A stretch of DNA of 5,210 bases. Origin: Desulfurococcales archaeon (GTDB lineage: Archaea > Thermoproteota > Thermoprotei_A > Sulfolobales > NBVN01). A model generated the notes under the pieces. It was given only the letters and a program-made list of their open reading frames with translations, did not search any database and was not told the origin of the DNA. Position numbers and translations under genes: made by a program. Positions 1 through 5,210 of the stretch are shown here, in pieces. The first letter of the stretch is position 1; the number at the start of each line of letters is the position of its first letter. The stretch covers positions 1 to 5,210 of the forward strand of contig JAGHCP010000111.1 in NCBI GenBank assembly GCA_021160415.1, given 5' to 3'.

Positions 1-1666
1 CTCTCCGCCGTTTGAGGGTTGCGTAAACAACGAGAACACCTCCAATTAAGGCGGGACCTGCAGTCATTCCGAAAGCGGCAATCCTTAAGTAATCCCCAAA
101 CAATGCCCTGAGGACCCCCATATACCTATATATAGCTATTAAGGCCGCTACTTCCAACGTGATTATCCATATTCCAGCATAGAGGGTTTCCTTAACGATA
201 GGCCCTACCTCAGCAGCACTCGAATCACCCAGTGAGTACACGAGTCGATCAACAGCCCTCCCCATCCGCTGACCTAACCTGATTAAGATGTATGCAACCA
301 CGGGCGTTACGGAGATCGCTACTACCGCGAAAACCCTTAGACCCAGCCTTATGTAGGTCTCCGTCAATAAAACGTACGTAACTATGGCTGCCAGTAGGAA
401 CTCCCCAACCCCGAGGAGAGCGGTTTTGAACACATCCTGAACCCATGTATGCATAGGTGACTCAACGAATGACCTGAACCTCTCACTGAGTCTATCGATG
501 GCTGAAATCCTTTCAGGGCCTAGGGACTTTGTCAGGCGTTCAATAAGTCTCTCCTGCGACGCCGTGAGGTAGGAGCCGGTCAACGCGCCTAAGACTATCG
601 TCATCGCGGCGATGGGCATTATCAGGTCTGAGCATCCTCCGTAGGCTGCCCCATAGTAAGCTATCACCATCGCTAACTCGCTCACGGTTGAGAGGTAGAA
701 CCCCGCCTTCAACCCCTCCCTAACCCCTAAGCCGCTGGCTATGAGTGACGAAGCCGTCGCTGTGACCGCGTGCGTCAGTGTTAGGGCTAAGGCAGCCGCG
801 AGAGATACGGCCAGTACGTATGGACTCATGTGAACGGCGGATATGTTTAGACCCATTGAGATGAAGAACAGCGTTATGAAGACAGCCCTCACAGGCTTAA
901 AGAGGGGCATTATCTTACTTGCCTGCGGCAGGATCGACATTGTGAGGCCGGCTATGAAAGCCCCCAGCGCTGAATTCAGGCCGAGATACGAAGTCCCCAA
1001 TCCTAGAACGAGGCAGTAGGAAATCATCAGTATCAACCCACCCTCATCGGGACTTATGACTCTTGAGAGGACGTGCTTAGAAAACTCCAGGCTCAGGAAG
1101 AAGACCGCTAAGCTGAGCGCAATTGATTCCAGAATGAATATTTGGAGGTGCGCATTCCCGCCCCTCAGTAAGGTCAAGGCAGTAACTATGAGCACGTCCT
1201 CAACAGCAGCAACCATGAGCACAACCCTCTTAACCTCGGCGTTAACCTTCCTTTCCTCCAGGAGCTTATAGGTGAAGACCGTGCTTGAGAAGCTCGCTAT
1301 TAGCCCAAGAACCAAGGAGTCATTGAGTCCGAACCCGAGAAACAGGGAGAAACCGACAGCCATAGGAACCGCTAAACCAGCCTCCAGTAGGGAGACATAG
1401 AGTGGGAAGCCCCTAATGTAGGTTAGCTTCGTGAGGTGGATCTCGAACCCTATTTCGAAGAAAAGGAGGAGGATGCTAACCTCGCTCAAAAACTTCAGCA
1501 CCCCTAAAACCTCGGGAGGGATGGAGCCCACGTACCCTAAAACAAGGCCGGCTAGTAAGTAACCTATGGCGGGGGAGAGACTAGCTCTCTTAACTACTAG
1601 CCCTATCAGGAAGCCCGATGTGAGTAAGGCGGCAAATACTAAGTAGGAAATACTTACTCCGTCCAG
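1..1666 (-). CDS. CPA2-type cation:proton antiporter (KefB/NapA-like), partial, with extra C-terminal membrane domain
   Basis: This is a polytopic membrane protein that probably exchanges Na+ or K+ for protons. One frame stays open for 555 codons to the left edge, so the C-terminus is missing. Counting from the CTG at 1664-1666, family hallmarks appear in order: GYLLAGLVLG (35-44), LLLFFEIGFEI (66-76), SFSSTVFTYKLLEE (125-138), VEDVLIV (155-161, the ion-site helix), LGAFIAGL (234-241), ITLFFISMGLNI (264-275) and STVSELAMV (326-334). This covers a complete exchanger domain to about residue 370. A charged linker (about 371-413) then leads to roughly four more hydrophobic segments (414-434, 444-463, 494-516, 529-550) instead of the TrkA-N/RCK domain common in Kef proteins. 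The ion-site pair is Glu156-Asp157, not the usual Asp-Asp, Asn-Asp or Gln-Asp. The start is uncertain: an in-frame TAA lies at 1691-1693 and no ATG, GTG or TTG occurs before GTG codon 46, which is inside conserved sequence. CTG at 1664-1666 is the best in-frame choice. The family is fairly sure; the transported ion is unknown. Confidence 0.85.
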   Translation of the reverse strand, partial: MDGVSISYLVFAALLTSGFLIGLVVKRASLSPAIGYLLAGLVLGYVGSIPPEVLGVLKFLSEVSILLLFFEIGFEIHLTKLTYIRGFPLYVSLLEAGLAVPMAVGFSLFLGFGLNDSLVLGLIASFSSTVFTYKLLEERKVNAEVKRVVLMVAAVEDVLIVTALTLLRGGNAHLQIFILESIALSLAVFFLSLEFSKHVLSRVISPDEGGLILMISYCLVLGLGTSYLGLNSALGAFIAGLTMSILPQASKIMPLFKPVRAVFITLFFISMGLNISAVHMSPYVLAVSLAAALALTLTHAVTATASSLIASGLGVREGLKAGFYLSTVSELAMVIAYYGAAYGGCSDLIMPIAAMTIVLGALTGSYLTASQERLIERLTKSLGPERISAIDRLSERFRSFVESPMHTWVQDVFKTALLGVGEFLLAAIVTYVLLTETYIRLGLRVFAVVAISVTPVVAYILIRLGQRMGRAVDRLVYSLGDSSAAEVGPIVKETLYAGIWIITLEVAALIAIYRYMGVLRALFGDYLRIAAFGMTAGPALIGGVLVVYATLKRRR

Positions 1667-1710
1667 TGTTGTCCCCCCTAGAAGGTCTCCTTAATACATA
1701 TGTTGCCATG

Positions 1711-1737
1711 AAATAAATAGGTAGTCGGCCATATATC
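1711..1737 (-). promoter_or_regulatory. candidate archaeal TATA elements upstream of the antiporter
   Basis: Read on the minus strand, the gap before the antiporter holds two AT-rich boxes: ATATAT around 1731-1736 and CTATTTATTT at 1711-1720. Archaeal TATA boxes usually lie about 25 bases before the transcript start. The first box would place the start close to the ATG at 1707-1709, giving a leaderless transcript. The second would place it near 1690, leaving a leader of about 24 bases before the CTG. Neither has a clear purine-rich BRE. The call rests on position and composition only. Confidence 0.4.
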
Positions 1738-1738
1738 T

Positions 1739-1778
1739 GAAGAAAACGAAAATGCGCGATGCGGTGAGGTGTTAAAAA
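1739..1778 (-). terminator. T-tract terminator after the serpin gene
   Basis: Immediately after the serpin TAA (1779-1781), the minus strand carries a five-T run at 1774-1778. Two TTTT runs separated by CG follow at about 1743-1752. Clustered T-tracts without a strong hairpin are the known pattern of intrinsic termination in archaea. This would separate the serpin transcript from the antiporter downstream. The boundaries are approximate. Confidence 0.5.
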
Positions 1779-3020
1779 TTATGTCGCCGGGTTAGTTACT
1801 TCCCCTGCGAATAGCACAGTTCCTGTTGCAGTATCGACCAGGAAGTACATGAATGGCCTATCTATCTTGATGAGCGGCGGCATACTCCCCGGCGGTACTG
1901 ACGTCAGCACTACAGTTATGGCGGTCGCCGCGGAGGCTTCGGTGCCTTTCTCCGTGACGTTTATCGCTGCGACATGTATGACCTGACTGACAGTTAGGGT
2001 GCCCCTCCTCACCTCAGCCATCTTCGAGAAGTCTGCGTTGTCGCTGAAGACCGACTTAACTCCGAGTTCCTTAAGGGTCTTAACCATGTTGTCGTACCTG
2101 CTCTTGACGTAGAACGCTGGCATTAGGATCTCGACTTTCTCGGGCTTCGCATCTCTGAGGTTCTTCAGCAGGTTGGTGAGCCCCTCGTAGGTTAGGTTGT
2201 CGGTGAAGCTTCGGATGTCGTTGGGCATAACTATAACCATGGCTATCGAGGTGTTTCTGTAAGGGAGCTCCACAGCCACGTAGCTACTGTTCTTAATTAC
2301 CTTGAACTCGCTGGTTACACGCATGAAGTGCGTCTTAACGTCTCCTGATGAGGTGTGGAAAGTCATGTTCCCTGCATATCTGAATTCGTCCGTCCAGAGC
2401 GCTTTGAAGTACATGGCGGAGGCTAGGACCGCTTCAGTGTCTTTCGAGAGCTGACCAACTAACTTCTTAATCATCCCTTCAGTCTTTTTAGACACCCATG
2501 AATTGATCTCGTCGCTTAAGCCCTCAACGCTCCCGAACTGCTTCACGGTGGCGTTAAAGCACTTCTGGACTTCGGAGACGTAGCTCTTCCTGAACGGGAA
2601 GTCCTCTCTTAACCAAACCCCGTTAGCTATGAAGAGCTTAGCACTACCTTCACTCCCCACAGGCAGTTTCCCTATAAGCTCCACGTACGCGTTGCACACA
2701 CTTGACCCAGGAGGTATGTGGAGGGCGTTCGCCAGTTCCTGAGCGGTTTCAGAGTCAGTCCCTTCATAAAGCATCAGCAGTGCTACGTAGAGGTTCATTG
2801 GCGACATCACGAAGTTACTCCCGCCTTCCTCAGCCCCGACCTTCCTTAGGACATCAACGGTGAACTTATTTATTGAGGCAGTGAGTTGCGGCAGCGTCAC
2901 CTCACCGCTCTTCACCGGGGTAACTCCCCCCCCTCCTGGAGGATTAACGAACACTATGAGGGCTAATATTATAGCTACCGCCGCAATTACTCCTAAGACC
3001 TGCTTAAATCCTGCACCCAT
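1779..3020 (-). CDS. Membrane-anchored serpin (serine protease inhibitor family I4)
   Basis: From ATG at 3018-3020 this is a 413-residue serpin, close to the usual 370-400 residue core plus an N-terminal anchor. Residues 8-25 form one hydrophobic helix with no clear signal peptidase or lipobox site, followed by a Pro/Gly linker (27-35). The core follows the serpin plan: NFVMSPMNLYVALLML (69-84), INSWVSKKTEGMI (172-184), SAMYFKALW (201-209), VELPYRN (250-256), VEILMPAFYVK (296-306), and IKIDRPFMYFL (384-394), which fits the PROSITE serpin signature. The reactive-loop hinge GTEASAATA (359-367) has small residues and a P8 Thr, as in inhibitory serpins. Counting from the hinge gives P1-P1' as Thr373-Ser374, within one or two positions. 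There are six N-X-S/T sequons and only two cysteines (109, 154). The start at 3020 is preferred because GGTG lies 10 bases upstream and the anchor then sits at the N-terminus. An in-frame ATG at 3114-3116 would add 32 residues before the helix. The target protease is unknown. Confidence 0.95.
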   Translation of the reverse strand: MGAGFKQVLGVIAAVAIILALIVFVNPPGGGGVTPVKSGEVTLPQLTASINKFTVDVLRKVGAEEGGSNFVMSPMNLYVALLMLYEGTDSETAQELANALHIPPGSSVCNAYVELIGKLPVGSEGSAKLFIANGVWLREDFPFRKSYVSEVQKCFNATVKQFGSVEGLSDEINSWVSKKTEGMIKKLVGQLSKDTEAVLASAMYFKALWTDEFRYAGNMTFHTSSGDVKTHFMRVTSEFKVIKNSSYVAVELPYRNTSIAMVIVMPNDIRSFTDNLTYEGLTNLLKNLRDAKPEKVEILMPAFYVKSRYDNMVKTLKELGVKSVFSDNADFSKMAEVRRGTLTVSQVIHVAAINVTEKGTEASAATAITVVLTSVPPGSMPPLIKIDRPFMYFLVDTATGTVLFAGEVTNPAT

Positions 3021-3030
3021 GGCTTGTTTG

Positions 3031-3034
3031 CACC
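3031..3034 (-). promoter_or_regulatory. Shine-Dalgarno site choosing the serpin start
   Basis: GGTG on the minus strand lies 10 bases before the ATG at 3018-3020 and matches the core complementary to the archaeal 16S rRNA 3' end. The in-frame ATG at 3114-3116 lies inside the end of the amidohydrolase gene and has only a weak purine stretch (AAGAAGG) before it. This favours the shorter serpin. Confidence 0.55.
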
Positions 3035-3105
3035 GAGGTTGTATCGGGGGCGTATTAGTTAAGTCTAGAGCGTGGAAAAACGTTGTTAGGGTTTCGAACA
3101 GCGGT
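3035..3105 (-). other. Intergenic gap between amidohydrolase and serpin: T-run and weak promoter-like sequence
   Basis: After the amidohydrolase stop, the minus strand has a TTTTT run at 3076-3080 that could act as a weak terminator. An AT-rich stretch, CTTAACTAA (about 3055-3063), sits roughly 35-43 bases before the serpin ATG, a position possible for a TATA-like element. Neither signal is strong. The gap leaves open whether the serpin is read through from the ABC-amidohydrolase operon or has its own promoter. Confidence 0.3.
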
Positions 3106-4401
3106 CTAAGCCCCATCGAACGCCTTCTTAACTATTTTCCCTTCCTTCATAACCATGATTACGTTTGATGGGTTGAGAAGCGGAGTTACATCTGTGGTTG
3201 GGTCTCCTGCAACCGCTATGATGTCCGCTATGAATCCCTCCCTTATCTCACCTGCTTTCCCTGCAAGCCCTGCGGCCTCAGCCGCAACCTTAGTGGCTGA
3301 TGTGAGTGCTTCCTCAGGCGTCATCCCTGCCTTATCAACTAGCATCTTGACCTCCATGGCGTTCATCCCGTGGGGGGTTAGGAACCCTCCAAGGAAGTCG
3401 GTTCCGGTTGCTATCTTCACGCCGGCACGGTAGGCGTTCCTGATGTTCTTCTCATGGTCCTTGAACACCTCCTCGGCCTTCCTCAGGCCCCATTCCGGTA
3501 TGCCTGCTTCCTGCCCCATGTCAATGATTCTCTGCACGATCGAGAACGTGGGGGTTATGATGGCTCCTCTTTCCTTAGCTAGCTGAATTCCCTCCTCATC
3601 AATGTATATCGCGTGGGCGATCACCTTGACGCCGGAGACCAGCGCATTCACTATTCCTTCACTTCCTTGCGCATGAGCCTCGACGAACGTCCCCACAGCC
3701 TCAGCCTCGTCAACAATGGCTCTTATCTCCTCCCTCGTGAACTGCCTGAACCTTGGTGAGTCCTTCTGCGAGAGCACACCCCCCGTAGCCATTATCTTTA
3801 TGTAGTCCGCACCGCACCTGAAGGCGTACCTCGCGGCCTTCCTGCACTCAGCCTCCCCGTCGCAGATCAGTGAACCGAAGGGGCCTCTCAGCGGGGACTC
3901 CCGAACATCTACCAGCTTCACGGGCAAGTAGTGCGTGTCAGCGTGACCAAAAGTCTGCGTGAGTGGCGGGCCGGCAGCAACTATTCTCGGACCCATGACC
4001 GTACCTTCCTTTACAGCCTCCCTTAAGTCGAGGGCTATCATTGAGCCGCTGTCCTTAATCGTCGTGAATCCTGCATTGAGGATTGCTTCCAAGTCCTTTA
4101 TCGCCCTAGCTATTAGGACACCCCAAGGGGTGAGGAGGGGCTCCTTAACCATGTCGCCGCTTCTGAAGCCCGTTAAGTGCATGTGCGCGTCCACCATTCC
4201 TGGCATTAATGTGGCGTTGCCTAGGTCTATGACGTCCGCGTTCTCAGGTAGGGTTACCTCCGACGCCTTACCGGCAGCCTTAATGATCCCTCCCTCCACA
4301 ACGACGACGGGGTTGGGGATAGTTCCTTCCTTAAAACCGAATCCCTTAGCTGCCCTAAGGACTAGAGGTTTTGAGGCTTTCCCACTTACTGACGTGGACA
4401 T
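3106..4401 (-). CDS. Metal-dependent amidohydrolase, Xaa-Pro dipeptidase/imidazolonepropionase-like
   Basis: This 431-residue cytosolic enzyme belongs to the amidohydrolase superfamily (COG1228-like), which hydrolyses amide or related bonds at a one- or two-metal site in a TIM barrel. The metal ligands are visible in order: DAHMH (His73, His75), YIKIM (Lys202, the expected carboxylated bridging lysine), EAHA (His243), IAHA (His263) and GTD (Asp335). Flanking sequences, including GFTTIKDSG (111-119), GPRIVAAG (137-144) and TFGHADTH (150-157), resemble the subgroup that contains amidohydrolase-type Xaa-Pro dipeptidases. The ends (about 12-62 and 385-428) form the small beta-sandwich, so the protein looks complete and intact. 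It starts 8 bases after the ABC ATPase stop, with the strong ribosome site GAGGTGA before its ATG. The link with a peptide importer supports cleavage of imported dipeptides, but substrate prediction in this superfamily is unreliable. Other amides, lactams or N-acyl compounds remain possible. Confidence 0.9.
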   Translation of the reverse strand: MSTSVSGKASKPLVLRAAKGFGFKEGTIPNPVVVVEGGIIKAAGKASEVTLPENADVIDLGNATLMPGMVDAHMHLTGFRSGDMVKEPLLTPWGVLIARAIKDLEAILNAGFTTIKDSGSMIALDLREAVKEGTVMGPRIVAAGPPLTQTFGHADTHYLPVKLVDVRESPLRGPFGSLICDGEAECRKAARYAFRCGADYIKIMATGGVLSQKDSPRFRQFTREEIRAIVDEAEAVGTFVEAHAQGSEGIVNALVSGVKVIAHAIYIDEEGIQLAKERGAIITPTFSIVQRIIDMGQEAGIPEWGLRKAEEVFKDHEKNIRNAYRAGVKIATGTDFLGGFLTPHGMNAMEVKMLVDKAGMTPEEALTSATKVAAEAAGLAGKAGEIREGFIADIIAVAGDPTTDVTPLLNPSNVIMVMKEGKIVKKAFDGA

Positions 4402-4409
4402 TTACGGAG

Positions 4410-4416
4410 TCACCTC
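4410..4416 (-). promoter_or_regulatory. Ribosome binding site of the amidohydrolase, overlapping the ABC ATPase stop
   Basis: GAGGTGA on the minus strand lies 8 bases before the amidohydrolase ATG (4399-4401), and its last three bases are the TGA stop of the ATPase gene. This is a near-full match to the archaeal Shine-Dalgarno consensus. It supports the chosen start and suggests translational coupling of the two genes. Confidence 0.85.
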
Positions 4417-5210
4417 GACAAAACCTTCACGTGCTCCTCGCTGGGGATCTCCCGACGCACCCTGACGTTTAAGGGATTATGGCAAGCTATGACTCTCCCA
4501 TTAATTCTGAGGGGGGCGGGTGGCTTGACGTCGCATAATCCTTGGACAGCTCTCGGACATCTATTAATTAAGGGGCAGCCTTCATAGGTGTCGGGAGGTG
4601 TTCCATCAGCCAGCTTGGTCTCCGGCGGTCTCCAGTTGCCTGCGAAGTAGAGCTTAGGCACGGAGGACACGAGGTGAGCTGTGTACGGGTGCATCGGGGT
4701 GTACATCACTTCCCATGCCTTCCCATACTCCATTATCCTTCCAGCATATATTACTGCGACGTTGTCGCTTACCGAAGCCGTCACCGGTAGGTCGTGGCTT
4801 ATGAATAGCATGGCGAAGCCGGGTTCTTCCTGAAGCCTTTTAATGAGGCGGAGGATCCTAACCTTAATCGTGGCGTCTAGCGCAGAGATTATTTCGTCGG
4901 CGACTATGAACGCCGGCCTTACGGAGACAGCCCTCGCGATTGCCACCCTCTGCTTCTGACCGCCTGAAAGCTCATGGGGGTACCTCTCCATGACGTCTGG
5001 CGTCAGCCCTACGTCATGAAGTATCTCCTCTATCGCTTTCCTGCTTTTGTGGTGTCCGGCCGCCTGAAGCGCCTCGCCTATGATGTCCTTCACCTTCTGC
5101 CTCGGGTTAAGTGAGGTGTCGGGATTCTGGAAGATTAGCTGTATCTTAATCCTGTTTCTCTTTAGGTACTTCGGCAGGGGCTGCCCTTCCACGAGTACTT
5201 CCCCTGACTC
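4410..5210 (-). CDS. Oligopeptide/dipeptide ABC transporter ATP-binding protein (OppF/DppF type), partial
   Basis: This is the C-terminal 266 residues of an ATPase that powers import of peptides, or of related solutes handled by Opp-like systems. The frame is open to the right edge, so the N-terminus, including the Walker A loop, is missing. The GTG at 5190-5192 is an internal valine codon, since the sequence before it (ESGEVL) matches the family. Counting from the edge, visible motifs are: Q-loop LIFQNPDTSLNPR (25-37), ABC signature LSGGQKQRVAIARA (81-94), Walker B FIVADE with Asp105 and the catalytic Glu106, D-loop SALD (109-112), and H-loop FISHD with His139. The oligopeptide-type C-terminal extension follows: HPYT (174-177) and a four-cysteine pattern, Cys212, 218, 226 and 243 (CX5CX7CX16C). 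The residue after Glu106 is Ile where Pro is usual. The second ATPase, permeases and binding protein are expected upstream, beyond the edge. The amidohydrolase follows after 8 bases, which suggests a peptide uptake and breakdown operon. Confidence 0.93.
   Translation of the reverse strand, partial: ESGEVLVEGQPLPKYLKRNRIKIQLIFQNPDTSLNPRQKVKDIIGEALQAAGHHKSRKAIEEILHDVGLTPDVMERYPHELSGGQKQRVAIARAVSVRPAFIVADEIISALDATIKVRILRLIKRLQEEPGFAMLFISHDLPVTASVSDNVAVIYAGRIMEYGKAWEVMYTPMHPYTAHLVSSVPKLYFAGNWRPPETKLADGTPPDTYEGCPLINRCPRAVQGLCDVKPPAPLRINGRVIACHNPLNVRVRREIPSEEHVKVLSR

Noticed and set aside
249..446. 65-codon minus-strand ORF
   Set aside because: It lies in another frame inside the antiporter's C-terminal region and shows no recognisable protein features.
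1056..1271. 71-codon plus-strand ORF
   Set aside because: It is antisense to conserved antiporter helices, and its Ser/Thr-rich composition is typical of a shadow frame.
1593..1709. 39-codon minus-strand ORF starting at ATG 1707-1709, as an independent small gene
   Set aside because: It overlaps the antiporter N-terminus out of frame and shows no recognisable features. It is better explained as the true antiporter start combined with a one-base shift at the G6 run.
3021..3116. Longer serpin start at ATG 3114-3116, overlapping the amidohydrolase stop
   Set aside because: It places a 32-residue tail before the hydrophobic anchor and has only a weak upstream purine stretch. ATG 3018-3020 has GGTG at good spacing.
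2860..3168. 102-codon plus-strand ORF across the serpin start
   Set aside because: It is antisense to the serpin N-terminus, the gap and the amidohydrolase end, with no family features or ribosome site.
3155..3433. 92-codon plus-strand ORF
   Set aside because: It is a shadow opposite the amidohydrolase C-terminal region with low-complexity Ala/Ser/Pro composition.
3959..4465. 168-codon plus-strand ORF
   Set aside because: It is antisense to the amidohydrolase N-terminal half, whose HMH and other motifs prove the minus strand is coding.
5190..5192. GTG as the start of the ABC ATPase
   Set aside because: The frame stays open to the window edge with family-like sequence before it, and starting here would leave out the Walker A region that all such ATPases need.

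Overview
The window reads as a stretch of a (hyper)thermophilic archaeal chromosome. Three things point that way: GGTG/GAGGTGA-type ribosome binding sites, frequent AGG/AGA arginine and ATA isoleucine codons with moderate GC, and T-tract termination signals with no obvious hairpins. The gene set fits a peptide-using member of the Thermoproteota or Korarchaeota, but no marker gene here fixes the lineage, so this placement is inference.

All four genes lie on the minus strand, so transcription runs from the right edge to the left. In that order they are: (1) the C-terminal part of an oligopeptide/dipeptide ABC transporter ATPase (OppF/DppF type), cut by the right edge; (2) a complete metal-dependent amidohydrolase of the Xaa-Pro dipeptidase/imidazolonepropionase-like group, 8 non-coding bases behind the ATPase and almost certainly in one operon with it; (3) a complete serpin with an N-terminal membrane anchor, after an 85-base gap that includes a T-run; (4) a large CPA2-type cation:proton antiporter, cut by the left edge, after a 112-base gap with T-tracts and TATA-like sequences. 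No ATG/GTG/TTG start fits this antiporter.

A working model, which is inference, is that the ABC system imports peptides and the amidohydrolase cleaves imported dipeptides or related compounds. The serpin, displayed outside the membrane, could shield the cell from its own or foreign extracellular proteases. The antiporter is probably a separate ion/pH homeostasis unit.

The main points for a second look are the membrane-anchored, sequon-rich inhibitory-type serpin beside peptide-uptake genes; the antiporter's non-canonical or frameshifted start next to a G6 run; its Glu-Asp ion-site motif; and its unusual extra C-terminal membrane domain. No RNA genes, CRISPR arrays, insertion sequences or repeats were seen, and no stretch longer than 300 bases lacks a gene.
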